Shown: positions 36,391-46,612 of the stretch, piece after piece
Position numbering within the stretch: the first letter of the stretch is position 1
How the letters are laid out: each line of letters opens with the position of its first letter
From: Mycobacterium sp. SMC-2
GTDB taxonomy: Bacteria > Actinomycetota > Actinomycetes > Mycobacteriales > Mycobacteriaceae
NCBI RefSeq assembly: GCF_025263485.1
Contig: NZ_CP079863.1
Coordinates: 1,364,001-1,428,000 of the forward strand
Length of the DNA stretch: 64,000 bases
Direction: 5' to 3'
Translations under genes and position numbers: made by a program
The notes under the pieces: generated by a model
What the model was told of the DNA's origin: nothing
The model's database searches: none
Seen by the model: only the letters and a program-made list of their open reading frames with translations

Positions 36391-37785
36391 GTGACCCATT
36401 TTGACGTCGTCGTCCTCGGGGCCGGTCCCGGCGGATATGTCGCAGCCATTCGCGCCGCACAGCTCGGCCTGAACACCGCAGTCGTCGAGCCGAAGTACTG
36501 GGGCGGAGTCTGCCTCAACGTCGGCTGTATCCCGTCCAAGGCGCTGCTGCGCAACGCCGAGCTGGTGCAGATCTTCACCAAGGAGGCCGCCACCTTCGGG
36601 ATGAAGGGCGAGGCGACCTTCGATTACGGCACCGCCTTCGACCGCAGCCGCAAGGTGGCCGAGGGCCGGGTGGCCGGCGTGCACTTCCTGATGAAGAAGA
36701 ACAAGATCACCGAGATCCACGGGTACGGCAGGTTTACCGACGCCAACACGCTGTCCGTGGACCTCAACGACGGCGGCACCGACACCGTCACGTTCGACAA
36801 CGCCATCATCGCCACCGGCAGCAGCACCCGGCTGGTGCCCGGAACGTCGTTGTCGGCAAACGTGGTCACCTACGAAGAACAGATCCTGTCCCGGGAGTTG
36901 CCCGAGTCGATCGTCATCGCCGGCGCCGGCGCGATCGGCATGGAGTTCGGCTACGTCCTGAAGAATTACGGCGTCGACGTGACCGTCGTCGAGTTCTTGC
37001 CGCGCGCCCTGCCCAACGAGGACGCCGACGTCTCCAAGGAGATCGAGAAGCAGTTCAAGAAGCTGGGCATCAAGATCCTCACCGGCACCAAGGTCGAGTC
37101 CATCGACGACAACGGCTCCGAGGTCACCGTCGCCGTGAGCAAGGACGGTAACGCGCAGGAACTCAAGGCGGCGAAAGTGTTGCAGGCCATCGGGTTTGCG
37201 CCCAATGTCGAGGGCTACGGCCTGGAGAAGGCCGGTGTCGCGCTGACCGACCGCAAGGCCATCGGCGTCAACGACTACATGGTCACCAGCGTCCCCCACA
37301 TCTACGCCATCGGGGATGTCACAGGCAAGCTGATGCTGGCCCACGTCGCCGAGGCCATGGGTGTGGTGGCGGCCGAAACCATCGCCGGCGCAGAGACTTT
37401 GGCCCTGGGCGACTACCGCATGTTGCCGCGGGCGACGTTCTGCCAGCCGCAGGTGGCCAGCTTCGGGCTGACCGAGCAGCAGGCCCGCGACGAAGGCCAC
37501 GACGTGGTGGTGGCCAAGTTCCCGTTCAGCGCGAACGGCAAGGCGCACGGCCTGGGTGACCCCAGCGGCTTCGTGAAGCTGATCGCCGACGCCAGACACC
37601 TCGAGCTGCTGGGCGGGCACCTGATCGGCCACGACGTCTCCGAGCTGCTGCCCGAGCTGACCCTGGCGCAGAAGTGGGACCTGACCGCCACCGAGCTGGC
37701 CCGCAACGTGCACACGCATCCGACGATGTCCGAGGCGCTGCAGGAGTGCTTCCACGGCCTGGTCGGCCACATGATCAACTTCTAA
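36391..37785 (+). CDS. lpdC: Dihydrolipoamide dehydrogenase
   Basis: The 464-residue flavoprotein equals M. tuberculosis LpdC (Rv0462) in length. It has the FAD motif [14 protein letters not shown], the redox-active disulfide [13 protein letters not shown], the NAD motif [10 protein letters not shown] and the C-terminal His-Glu pair in [10 protein letters not shown]. It serves as E3 of pyruvate and branched-chain dehydrogenase complexes and in peroxide defence with DlaT and AhpD/C. The start is GTG. A small membrane protein gene follows after 7 bases. Confidence 0.96.
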   Translation: MTHFDVVVLGAGPGGYVAAIRAAQLGLNTAVVEPKYWGGVCLNVGCIPSKALLRNAELVQIFTKEAATFGMKGEATFDYGTAFDRSRKVAEGRVAGVHFLMKKNKITEIHGYGRFTDANTLSVDLNDGGTDTVTFDNAIIATGSSTRLVPGTSLSANVVTYEEQILSRELPESIVIAGAGAIGMEFGYVLKNYGVDVTVVEFLPRALPNEDADVSKEIEKQFKKLGIKILTGTKVESIDDNGSEVTVAVSKDGNAQELKAAKVLQAIGFAPNVEGYGLEKAGVALTDRKAIGVNDYMVTSVPHIYAIGDVTGKLMLAHVAEAMGVVAAETIAGAETLALGDYRMLPRATFCQPQVASFGLTEQQARDEGHDVVVAKFPFSANGKAHGLGDPSGFVKLIADARHLELLGGHLIGHDVSELLPELTLAQKWDLTATELARNVHTHPTMSEALQECFHGLVGHMINF

Positions 37786-37792
37786 AAGCCTG

Positions 37793-38065
37793 ATGCGCAG
37801 CGACGTCGTTCTGGGGACCGTCGGCGGCCTTGCCGCCGGCTATGTCCTGTGGTTGGTGGCCTTTTCGATCGCCGACGACAACGCGGCGGTGGGGCAGTGG
37901 GCGCCGACGGTGTTGCTGCTGTCGCTCGCGTTGGCGGTCTGCGCCACGATGTGGGCGTCGTTGTTGCGCCGGCGCAGGAAATACGCGTGGTCGGGGTTCG
38001 GGTTCGGCCTGCCGGTGCCCCCGCTGCTGCTGACGCTCGCCGTGCTCGCCAGCGTCTACCTCTGA
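37793..38065 (+). CDS. Small membrane protein, Rv0463-like
   Basis: The 90-residue protein has three hydrophobic helices (VVLGTVGGLAAGYVLWLVAF; APTVLLLSLALAVCATMWA; GLPVPPLLLTLAVLASVYL) and a basic loop RRRRKY. It directly follows lpdC, as Rv0463 does. It is convergent with the AhpD-like gene, with 7 bases between. The function is unknown. Confidence 0.7.
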   Translation: MRSDVVLGTVGGLAAGYVLWLVAFSIADDNAAVGQWAPTVLLLSLALAVCATMWASLLRRRRKYAWSGFGFGLPVPPLLLTLAVLASVYL

Positions 38066-38072
38066 CCAGGGT

Positions 38073-38633
38073 CTAGCGCGGGTTGTCCAGCGGGATGGCC
38101 AGGGCGGACATCGTCGCGGCCAGCCCGTCGTATTGGCTTGCCAGCATGCAGAATTCGATCAGCTGGCGCCGCTCAAGGTGCTGGGCAAGTTGCTGCCAGG
38201 TGGCGTCGGAGATGGTCCGGTCCTTGACGAACTCGTCCGTCGCGGTCAGCAGCGCCTGCTGCCGCACGGTCAGGCGCGCCTCGACCGGGTCCAGCCGCTG
38301 GGGCCACGCGAAGATGGCGGCCTGAAGGTCGGCGTTCAGCCCCTTCTTGGCGGCCATCGGGCGATGGTGCTGCAGCTCGTATTCGCAAGAGCGCACGTGC
38401 GCGACCCGCAGGATCACCAACTCGGTGTCGATCGCGGGCAACCGGCCCCGCAGCACGCGGCCGCTGTAGATGCTCCACACCAAAAACAGAAACTTGTTCT
38501 GGCCCAGCGTGGTGAACAGGTGCATCTCGGGCGCCCGGACCTTGCGGGCTGCCAACTTAGCGAGAATCCAGTTGATCAACCCGAGTTCGCGGAACCGCCC
38601 CGACGGGATGCGGCCCTCCCGCGCGGTGGTCAC
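38073..38633 (-). CDS. AhpD-like carboxymuconolactone decarboxylase family protein, Rv0464c-like
   Basis: The 186-residue helical protein has LVILRVAHVRSCEYELQHH, where Cys and His sit as in AhpD-like folds (E-x-x-x-x-x-C-x-x-x-H type), though the classical CxxC is reduced to one Cys. It may act in peroxide or thiol metabolism or be catalytically inactive. The GTG start overlaps the ramB stop (GTGA), so ramB and this gene form an operon, as in M. tuberculosis. Confidence 0.82.
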   Translation of the reverse strand: MTTAREGRIPSGRFRELGLINWILAKLAARKVRAPEMHLFTTLGQNKFLFLVWSIYSGRVLRGRLPAIDTELVILRVAHVRSCEYELQHHRPMAAKKGLNADLQAAIFAWPQRLDPVEARLTVRQQALLTATDEFVKDRTISDATWQQLAQHLERRQLIEFCMLASQYDGLAATMSALAIPLDNPR

Positions 38634-40045
38634 GGTTGCTTCACCAGGTACGGGGAGACCGTGCTGCGGTGCTCGTCCAGATCCAGCGCGCGCCCCAAAG
38701 CGGGGAAGGCCCGCTGCGGGCAGTTGTCCCGTTCGCAGACCCGGCAACCCGCGCCGATCGGTGTGGCGATATCACCCGACAAGTCGAGTCCTTCCGAGTA
38801 GACGAGCCGGTGCGCGTGGCGAAGCTCGCAGCCCAGCCCGATCGCGAAGGTTTTACCCGGCTGACCATACCGGGCGGCGCGGCGTTCCACGGTGCGGGCC
38901 ACCCACATGTAGTTGCGCCCGTCGGGCATCTGGGCGATCTGCACCAGGATCTTGCCCGGGTTGGCGAACGTTTCGTAGACGTTCCACAGCGGGCAGGTGC
39001 CTCCGCTGGAGGAAAAGTGAAAACCGGTGGCCGACTGGCGTTTTGACATGTTGCCGGCCCGGTCCACCCGGACGAACGAGAACGGCACACCGCGCATCGA
39101 CGGGCGTTGCAGCGTCGAAAGCCGGTGCGCGATGGTCTCGTAGCTCACCGCGTAGAAGGAGGACAACCGTTCGACGTCGTAGCGGAAATTCTCCGCGACG
39201 TCGTGGAATTGGCGGTAGGGCAGCACCGCGGCCGCGGCGAAGTAGTTGGCCAGCCCCAGCCGGGCCAGCGTGTGCGACTCGTCGCTGGTGAACTTGCCCT
39301 CCTCCACCAGCTGATCGATGAGGTCGCCGTACTCGAGGTAGGCCAGTTCGGCGGCCATCTTGAAAACCTGCTGCCCGGGCGAGAGGTGGTTGCTGATCTC
39401 CAGGGTCTTGGTGCCGGGGTCGAACCGGTGCAGCACGGTATCGCCGAGATCGATCCGCCGGTTGATGTGCACGCCGTGCACCTCGGTCAGCCGACGATTC
39501 AGTTCGCGGGCCAGGTCGCCGTGGTGCAGTCGCATCTGGATGGTGAGGTCTTCGGCGGCGGTGTCCAGCTCGTGCAGGTAGTTCTGGCGCTGGTAGAAGT
39601 AGTCGCGCACCTCCTCGTGCGGCATGGTGATCGAGCCGCTGCCGCTGCCGTCGGAGAACCGCTCCTCGGTGGCGGCGGCCAGCTGCGCCGTGGTGATCCG
39701 GTAGCGCCGGTGCAGGTTGACCACCGCCCGGGCCAGTGCCGGGTGGGCGCCGACCATCTCGGCCACCTCGGCCGGGTCGACATCGATGTCCAGGTCGCGG
39801 TCCAGGGTCACCTCGCGCAGTTCGGCGACCAGCCGGGTGTCGTCCTGGGAGGCGAAGAACGTCGCGTCCACGCCGAATACCTCGGTGATCCGCAACAGCA
39901 CCGCCACCGTCAGGGGGCGAACGTCGTGCTCTATCTGGTTGAGGTAGCTCGGGGAGATCTCCAGCATCTGGGCCAGGGCGGCCTGGGAGAACCCACGCTC
40001 GTTGCGCAGCTGGCGGACGCGGGAACCGACGAAGGTTTTGGACAC
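38630..40045 (-). CDS. ramB: Transcriptional regulator RamB
   Basis: The 471-residue regulator (Rv0465c is 474) has an N-terminal XRE helix-turn-helix (GFSQAALAQMLEISPSYLNQIE), a middle region of degenerate IrrE/DUF955 type, and a C-terminal short-chain fatty acyl sensor domain with a cysteine cluster (GAGCRVCERDNC). RamB controls the glyoxylate bypass: it represses icl1 when glucose is available, and acts with RamA in corynebacteria. Its target icl1 lies 1.2 kb away, and candidate sites are at 41090-41139. Confidence 0.94.
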   Translation of the reverse strand: MSKTFVGSRVRQLRNERGFSQAALAQMLEISPSYLNQIEHDVRPLTVAVLLRITEVFGVDATFFASQDDTRLVAELREVTLDRDLDIDVDPAEVAEMVGAHPALARAVVNLHRRYRITTAQLAAATEERFSDGSGSGSITMPHEEVRDYFYQRQNYLHELDTAAEDLTIQMRLHHGDLARELNRRLTEVHGVHINRRIDLGDTVLHRFDPGTKTLEISNHLSPGQQVFKMAAELAYLEYGDLIDQLVEEGKFTSDESHTLARLGLANYFAAAAVLPYRQFHDVAENFRYDVERLSSFYAVSYETIAHRLSTLQRPSMRGVPFSFVRVDRAGNMSKRQSATGFHFSSSGGTCPLWNVYETFANPGKILVQIAQMPDGRNYMWVARTVERRAARYGQPGKTFAIGLGCELRHAHRLVYSEGLDLSGDIATPIGAGCRVCERDNCPQRAFPALGRALDLDEHRSTVSPYLVKQP

Positions 40046-40203
40046 TTTGCCCAGGGTACCGGGTTGCTAACCCGAAGTTGGCAGGGTTCGCATAGTGGTG
40101 CGGTCGCGTCGCGATTGGTTTTTGCCCCACGGCGTTGGCATGATTCGCAACGAGCCCCAGGGCTGGCCTGGGGTGCCCACGAGGAGGAAACGGGGAGCAC
40201 GCC

Positions 40204-40998
40204 GTGAGCCTGGACAAAGAATTGATGCCGGTTCCCGACGGCCACCCCGATGTGTTCGACCGCGAATGGCCGCTGCGGGTGGCCGACATCGACCGCACCG
40301 GCCGGTTGCGGCTGGACGCCGCGTGCCGGCACATCCAGGACGTCGGGCAGGATCAGCTGCGCGAGATGGGCTTTGAGGAGACCCACCCTCTGTGGATCGT
40401 CCGCCGCACGATGCTCGACCTGATCCGCCCGATCGAGTTCCAGGACATGCTGCGGTGCCGCAGGTGGTGTTCGGGCACGTCGAACCGGTGGTGTGAGATG
40501 CGCGTCCGCGTCGACGGACGCAAGGGCGGCCTGATCGAGTCCGAGGCCTTCTGGATCAACATCAACCGGGAAACCCAGATGCCGTCGCGCATCTCCGACG
40601 ACTTCCTCGCGGGCCTGCACAAGACGACCTCCATCGACCGGCTGCGCTGGAAGGGCTACTTGAAGCCGGGCAGCCGCGACGATGCCGCGGAGATCCACGA
40701 GTTCCCCGTCCGGGTCACCGACATCGACTTGTTCGACCACATGAACAACTCGGTGTATTGGAGCGTGATCGAGGACTACCTGGCCTCGCACCTCGAGGTG
40801 ATGCAGCTGCCGCTGCGCATCACGATCGAGCACGAGGCGCCGGTGGCCCTGGGCGACAAGCTGGAGATCATTTCGCACGTGTACCCGCCCGGTTCGACCG
40901 ACCAATTCGGGCCCAACCTGGCCGATCGCACTGTTACAACGCTCACATACGCGGTTGGCGACGAGGCGAAAGCGGTCGCCGCGATCTTCAGCCGGTAG
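40204..40998 (+). CDS. Acyl-ACP thioesterase-family protein, Rv0466 ortholog
   Basis: The 264-residue protein contains two hot-dog domains of the FatA/FatB type: WPLRVADIDRTGRLRLDAACR near the N-terminus (quoted as RVADIDRTGRLRLDAA) and FPVRVTDIDLFDHMNNSVYW near residue 165, with the Asn-His-like catalytic region in the second. It would hydrolyse acyl-ACP or acyl-CoA. The length equals Rv0466. The start is GTG. It may share control with icl1 downstream. Confidence 0.88.
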   Translation: MSLDKELMPVPDGHPDVFDREWPLRVADIDRTGRLRLDAACRHIQDVGQDQLREMGFEETHPLWIVRRTMLDLIRPIEFQDMLRCRRWCSGTSNRWCEMRVRVDGRKGGLIESEAFWININRETQMPSRISDDFLAGLHKTTSIDRLRWKGYLKPGSRDDAAEIHEFPVRVTDIDLFDHMNNSVYWSVIEDYLASHLEVMQLPLRITIEHEAPVALGDKLEIISHVYPPGSTDQFGPNLADRTVTTLTYAVGDEAKAVAAIFSR

Positions 40999-41089
40999 CC
41001 GAACCGTCACCCCCGTCAATTTCCGTTCTGACCTGCGGATATGGGGTTACTGACGGGTAGCTTCTGAAACGGTTCAGTTTCCGTTCAAC

Positions 41090-41139
41090 TTCGCAAGATT
41101 TGCAAATCCCGGTCAAGTCGTAGCCGAAATTGGCAAATG
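41090..41139. promoter_or_regulatory. Candidate RamB-binding region upstream of icl1
   Basis: The 269-base gap before icl1 contains TTCGCAA (41090-41096), a perfect 12-base palindrome GATTTGCAAATC (41097-41108) and TTGGCAAAT (41130-41138). Repeated TTTGCAAA-like elements resemble RamB boxes as I recall them from corynebacteria and mycobacteria. The rest of the gap (AT-rich, low coding character) is presumably promoter and leader. Confidence 0.5.
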
Positions 41140-41267
41140 AAACGGCTGGACCAGCGTCAACAGCTATGTCATCTTCGAGTTAGCACACCAGCGAAGTTGA
41201 GCCGCTAGCTACCGCCGGTGAAGCGTTCACCAACTCAGTAGTGAAGATTCGTTAAGGAGCATGCCCA

Positions 41268-42554
41268 ATGTCTGTCGTTGGCACCCCGAAGAGCCCCGAA
41301 CAGATCCAGAAGGACTGGGACACCAACCCGCGTTGGAAGGGTGTCACCCGTACCTACAGCGCCGAGGACGTCGTCGCCCTGCAGGGCACCGTGGTCGAGG
41401 AGCACACGCTGGCCCGCCGCGGCGCGGAGGTGCTGTGGGAACAGCTGCACGACCTGGAGTGGATCAACGCGCTCGGCGCCCTGACCGGCAACATGGCCGT
41501 CCAGCAGGTGCGTGCCGGCCTGAAGGCGATCTACCTGTCGGGTTGGCAGGTCGCCGGCGACGCCAACCTGTCCGGCCACACCTACCCCGACCAGAGCCTG
41601 TACCCGGCCAACTCGGTGCCGCAGGTGGTTCGCCGGATCAACAACGCGCTGCTGCGCGCCGACGAGATCGCCCGGGTCGAGGGTGACCGGTCGGTTCAGA
41701 ACTGGCTGGCGCCGATCGTCGCGGACGGCGAGGCCGGCTTCGGCGGTGCGCTCAACGTCTACGAACTGCAGAAGGCGATGATCGCCGCGGGCGTCGCGGG
41801 CACGCACTGGGAGGACCAGCTCGCGTCGGAGAAGAAGTGCGGTCACCTCGGTGGCAAGGTGCTCATCCCGACCCAGCAGCACATCCGGACGCTGACCTCG
41901 GCTCGCCTGGCGGCCGACGTCTGCGACGTGCCGACGGTTGTGATCGCCCGGACCGACGCCGAGGCCGCCACCCTGATCACCTCGGACGTCGACGAGCGTG
42001 ACCAGCCGTTCATCACCGGTGAGCGGACGAAGGAGGGCTTCTACCGCGTGCGCAACGGCCTCGAGCCCTGCATCGCCCGCGCCAAGGCCTACGCGCCGTA
42101 CTCCGACCTGATCTGGATGGAGACCGGCACGCCGGACCTCGAGCTGGCCGCCAAGTTCGCCGAGGGCGTCAAGTCCGAGTTCCCCGACCAGATGCTGGCC
42201 TACAACTGCTCGCCGTCGTTCAACTGGCGCAAGCACCTGGATGACGCCACCATTGCCAAGTTCCAAAAGGAGCTTGCCGCAATGGGATTCAAGTTCCAGT
42301 TCATCACGCTGGCCGGCTTCCACGCGCTGAACTACTCGATGTTCGATCTGGCGTACGGCTACGCCCGCAACCAGATGACCGCGTACGTGGAGCTGCAGGA
42401 GCGCGAGTTCGCCGCCGAGGAACGCGGTTACACGGCCACCAAGCACCAGCGTGAGGTCGGTGCCGGTTACTTCGACCGGATCGCCACCACGGTCGACCCC
42501 ACCTCGTCGACCACCGCTCTGACCGGCTCCACCGAAGAGGGCCAGTTTCACTGA
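41268..42554 (+). CDS. icl1: Isocitrate lyase
   Basis: The 428-residue enzyme splits isocitrate to glyoxylate and succinate, and in mycobacteria also acts as methylisocitrate lyase. The signature with the catalytic Cys is KKCGHLGGK near residue 192, and ARTDAEAA and [12 protein letters not shown] are further active-site blocks. The length equals Icl1 (Rv0467). TAAGGAG upstream fixes the start. Its stop codon lies inside the first copy of a 59-bp repeat array. Confidence 0.97.
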   Translation: MSVVGTPKSPEQIQKDWDTNPRWKGVTRTYSAEDVVALQGTVVEEHTLARRGAEVLWEQLHDLEWINALGALTGNMAVQQVRAGLKAIYLSGWQVAGDANLSGHTYPDQSLYPANSVPQVVRRINNALLRADEIARVEGDRSVQNWLAPIVADGEAGFGGALNVYELQKAMIAAGVAGTHWEDQLASEKKCGHLGGKVLIPTQQHIRTLTSARLAADVCDVPTVVIARTDAEAATLITSDVDERDQPFITGERTKEGFYRVRNGLEPCIARAKAYAPYSDLIWMETGTPDLELAAKFAEGVKSEFPDQMLAYNCSPSFNWRKHLDDATIAKFQKELAAMGFKFQFITLAGFHALNYSMFDLAYGYARNQMTAYVELQEREFAAEERGYTATKHQREVGAGYFDRIATTVDPTSSTTALTGSTEEGQFH

Positions 42555-42725
42555 GGAGGAGCGGGCCGATAGGCCCGCGAGGACGAAGTGAAACCGACGG
42601 TTTGGGTCACTGAGGAGGAGCGGGCCGATAGGCCCGCGAGGACGAAGTGAAACCGACGGTTTGGGTCACTGAGGAGGAGCGGGCCGATAGGCCCGCGAGG
42701 ACGAAGTGAAACCGACGGTTTGGGT
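42549..42725 (+). repeat. Tandem repeat, 3 x 59 bp, MIRU-like VNTR
   Basis: Three identical 59-base units start at 42549, 42608 and 42667, with a partial fourth start at 42726. Each holds GAGGAGGAG, the hairpin GCGGGCC-GATA-GGCCCGC, and GTGA. Reading from the GTG at 42588, each unit encodes a 20-residue mini-ORF ([20 protein letters not shown]) whose TGA overlaps the next GTG; the third ends early at 42741. Overlapping starts and stops of this kind are typical of mycobacterial interspersed repetitive units. Copy number probably varies between strains. Confidence 0.9.
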
Positions 42726-42810
42726 CACCGAGGGGTGTTGAGCAGGCACGGAATCGCGCTTCTGCAGCCCAGTTGACGCGATTCCGCGCTTGTTCGGCGA
42801 TGAAGTAGCG

Positions 42811-42844
42811 TAGGCCCCGCCCAGTCATACCTGGGCGGGGCCTA
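42811..42844. terminator. Perfect 14-bp hairpin between the repeat array and fadB2
   Basis: TAGGCCCCGCCCAG and CTGGGCGGGGCCTA pair perfectly around TCATAC. There is no T-run, but such strong GC hairpins commonly act as terminators in mycobacteria. It could end the icl1/repeat transcript 35 bases before fadB2, or act in the fadB2 leader. Confidence 0.7.
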
Positions 42845-42878
42845 TTGCGGTGCAGGACGATACGCGACACCGAAAGAG

Positions 42879-43748
42879 ATGACAGTGAGCGACGCAGCGA
42901 TTCAGCGGGTAGGGGTTGTCGGGGCCGGCCAGATGGGATCCGGCATCGCCGAAGTCTCGGTCCGAGCCGGTGTCGACGTGACGGTGTTCGAGACCACCGA
43001 GGCTCTGATCACGGCCGGACGCGACCGCATCGTGAAGTCGCTCGAGCGCGGCGTCAGCGCGGGCAAGGTGACCGAGCGGGAGCGCGACCGCGCGCTCAGC
43101 CAGCTCACCTTCACCACCGATCTGAAGGACCTCGCCGACCGGCAGCTGGTCATCGAGGCGATCATCGAGGACGAGTCCGTCAAGGCGGACATCTTCGCCG
43201 AACTCGACCGGGCCATCACGGATCCCGACGCGGTGCTGGCGTCCAACACCTCCAGCATCCCGATCATGAAGATCGCCGCGGCCACCAAGAACCCGCAGCG
43301 GGTGCTGGGTCTGCACTTCTTCAATCCCGTGCCGGTGCTCCCGCTGGTCGAGCTGGTCAGCACCTTGGTCACCGACGAAGCCGCCGCCGCGCGCACCGAA
43401 GAATTCGCGAGCGCGGTCCTGGGCAAGCAAGTGGTGCGCTGTTCCGACCGGTCCGGCTTCGTGGTGAACGCGCTGCTGGTTCCCTATCTGTTGTCGGCAA
43501 TTCGCATGGTGGAGGCCGGTTTTGCCACCATCGAAGACGTCGACAAAGCGGTTGTCGCCGGGCTCTCGCACCCGATGGGCCCGCTGCGGCTGTCCGATCT
43601 GGTGGGCTTGGACACCCTGAAGCTGATCGCGGACAAGATGTTCGAGGAATTCAAGGAACCGCAGTACGGCCCGCCCCCGCTGTTGCTGCGGATGGTCGAG
43701 GCGGGCCGGCTCGGCAAGAAAACCGGCCAGGGCTTTTACGCATACTGA
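42879..43748 (+). CDS. fadB2: 3-hydroxybutyryl-CoA dehydrogenase FadB2
   Basis: The 289-residue enzyme (Rv0468 is 286) has the NAD motif VGAGQMGSGIAE at residues 14-25, the catalytic His in GLHFFNPVPVLPLVE and the C-terminal 3-hydroxyacyl-CoA dehydrogenase domain (GLSHPMGPLRLSDLVGLDTL). It oxidises 3-hydroxybutyryl-CoA to acetoacetyl-CoA reversibly. A start three residues in (GTG 42885) is possible. It follows icl1, fitting a fatty-acid-utilisation cluster. Confidence 0.94.
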   Translation: MTVSDAAIQRVGVVGAGQMGSGIAEVSVRAGVDVTVFETTEALITAGRDRIVKSLERGVSAGKVTERERDRALSQLTFTTDLKDLADRQLVIEAIIEDESVKADIFAELDRAITDPDAVLASNTSSIPIMKIAAATKNPQRVLGLHFFNPVPVLPLVELVSTLVTDEAAAARTEEFASAVLGKQVVRCSDRSGFVVNALLVPYLLSAIRMVEAGFATIEDVDKAVVAGLSHPMGPLRLSDLVGLDTLKLIADKMFEEFKEPQYGPPPLLLRMVEAGRLGKKTGQGFYAY

Positions 43749-43789
43749 TGCCGCAAGAATGAACTAGCGGCACCTGGATGGCCGGCTGA

Positions 43790-44716
<927 letters not shown>

Positions 44717-44742
44717 GCCGCGACGTTCGGGTCCGTACCCGG

Positions 44743-45606
44743 CTACTTTTCCAGCGTGAACTGGTCCACGTCGGTGTAGCCCTGGCGGAACAGCTTCGCG
44801 CAACCCGTCAGGTACTTCATGTACCGGTCGTAGACCTCTTCGGACTGGATGGCGATGGCCTGCTCGCGATTCGCCTCGAGGGCTGCCGCCCATATCTCCA
44901 GGGTCCTCGCGTAGTGCAGCTGCAGCGAGTGGACGCGGGTCAGGTTGAAGCCGGCCGTGACGGCGTACTCTCCGACGGTCTGAGGCGTCGGGAGCCAGCC
45001 CCCCGGGAAGATCTCGGTCAGGATGAACTGCGAGAAGTGAACGATCTCGTGGGTCAGCGTCATGCCGCGCGCCCTGGCCTCTTTGAACGAGGGGCGAACG
45101 ATCGTGTGCAGCAACATCACCCCGTCGGGCGGCAGCGCTTCGTAGGCCATCTTGAAAAAGCGGCCGTAGCGCTGGCGTCCGAAATGCTCGAAGGCACCGA
45201 TGGAAACGATGCGGTCGACGGGTTCGTGGAACTTCTCCCACCCCTCCAACAGCACCCGCCGGGTGCGTGGGGTGTCCATCTGGTCGAACGTCTTCTGCAC
45301 ATGCTCGGCCTGGTTCTCCGACAACGTCAGGCCCACGACGTTGACGTCATACTTCTCGATGGCCCGTCGCATGGTGGCGCCCCAACCGCAACCGATGTCC
45401 AGCAGCGTCATCCCCGGCTCGAGCTTCAGCTTGCCCAGCGCCAAGTCGATCTTGGCCAGCTGCGCCTCCTCCAGCGTCATGTCGTCACGCTCGAAGTAGG
45501 CGCAGCTGTAGGTCTGGGTGGGGTCTAAGAACAACCGGAAGAAATCATCGGACAAGTCGTAGTGGGCCTGCACGTTTCCAAAATGCGGCGTGAGCTGCAC
45601 GGACAT
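44743..45606 (-). CDS. pcaA: Mycolic acid cyclopropane synthase PcaA
   Basis: The 287-residue enzyme equals PcaA (Rv0470c) in length. It has the SAM loop [11 protein letters not shown], the active-site VSIGAFEHFG and HTIVRPSF. PcaA makes the proximal cyclopropane ring of alpha-mycolates and affects cording and persistence in M. tuberculosis. It is convergent with umaA, 26 bases apart. The 191 bases upstream, where M. tuberculosis has Rv0471c, hold no supportable gene. Confidence 0.95.
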   Translation of the reverse strand: MSVQLTPHFGNVQAHYDLSDDFFRLFLDPTQTYSCAYFERDDMTLEEAQLAKIDLALGKLKLEPGMTLLDIGCGWGATMRRAIEKYDVNVVGLTLSENQAEHVQKTFDQMDTPRTRRVLLEGWEKFHEPVDRIVSIGAFEHFGRQRYGRFFKMAYEALPPDGVMLLHTIVRPSFKEARARGMTLTHEIVHFSQFILTEIFPGGWLPTPQTVGEYAVTAGFNLTRVHSLQLHYARTLEIWAAALEANREQAIAIQSEEVYDRYMKYLTGCAKLFRQGYTDVDQFTLEK

Positions 45607-45797
45607 GTCGAGAAGAGCCTTTCGTTTATGCGGAGGCGGGAACGGCCAGCCGGCACGGTGCATCTGCCTCGCCCCCGATGCATCCCTGCATGCTAGTCGT
45701 TGCGGCGATGCAGGTGGTGCTCCGTAGCGGGTCATAGCGTCACACGAGACGGGCCCAATTCACAAAAGCAAGGGTGCCGCGCCGCGATGTGAGCCGG

Positions 45798-46538
45798 CTA
45801 AAGCGCCGGCTGAGCCCGATGCTCTCGGGGCGGGACGATCGGCGACGGATGGGGCTCCTCGCGGAACTTCTCCAGTGACCCGCCGACCTCGACGATGCCC
45901 TTGAGCGCGTTCCAGCTCAGCATGGTCAGGTAGTCGATCAGCTCGTCGCGGCTCATGCGCGGGGAGGACATCCACGAGTGAGTGGCCAGCTGCACGCCGC
46001 CGACGATCAGGTAGGACCAGGGCTCCGCACCGCTGGTGTCCATTCCCGCCTGTTGCATGCGGCGGCGCATCAGCACGGCGAGCATGCGGGCGATGATCCG
46101 CTCGGAGTCGGCGATCACCTTGCTCTTGCTGCCGGAGCTGTTGGACATCACGAAGCGGTACGGCTCGGGTTCGTTCGCGACGGTTTCGACGTACACCCGG
46201 ATCACCTCGCGGGTCAGGTCGAAGCCGTCGAGATTGGACGTCAGCGCCGCGGCCAGGTTAGGAATCAGGGTGGTCTGCGTGAACCGCATCATCACGGCGG
46301 TGGTCAGGTCGTTCTTGTCGACGAAGTAGCGATACAGCACCGTCTTGGACACGCCGATCTCCGCGGCGATGTCGTCCATGCTCAAGGCGCCGCCGTGCCG
46401 CCGGATCGCATCGATCGTGCCGTCCACCAATTCGTTGCGCCGCTCCACCTTGTGTTGGTGCCAGCGCCGCTTGCGGCCATCCGTCTTGGCCGTCACCGCC
46501 AACATTTGCTCTGCCACTGTCGCCGATATCCCATTCAC
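45798..46538 (-). CDS. TetR regulator, Rv0472c-like
   Basis: The 246-residue protein has a TetR helix-turn-helix (SMDDIAAEIGVSKTVLYRYF) after a basic segment (GRKRRWHQHKVERRNEL), and a C-terminal ligand domain. Rv0472c is about 234 residues, and a start at the internal MLAVTAKTDGRK would give nearly that. It lies upstream of pcaA on the same strand and might regulate mycolate modification, but this is only position-based. Confidence 0.87.
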   Translation of the reverse strand: MNGISATVAEQMLAVTAKTDGRKRRWHQHKVERRNELVDGTIDAIRRHGGALSMDDIAAEIGVSKTVLYRYFVDKNDLTTAVMMRFTQTTLIPNLAAALTSNLDGFDLTREVIRVYVETVANEPEPYRFVMSNSSGSKSKVIADSERIIARMLAVLMRRRMQQAGMDTSGAEPWSYLIVGGVQLATHSWMSSPRMSRDELIDYLTMLSWNALKGIVEVGGSLEKFREEPHPSPIVPPREHRAQPAL

Positions 46539-46612
46539 TAGACGCCCCCGATACTACGGCGTGCGGGCCAATTTGGGACTTTGGCCAACACCCGGCGCGG
46601 GCTCTGTGAACA

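Noticed and set aside
45607..45797. Possible Rv0471c-like gene upstream of pcaA
   Set aside because: The 191 bases contain no frame of adequate length or coding character; the region looks like a pcaA promoter/leader with short dyads around GATGCATCCCTGCATG.
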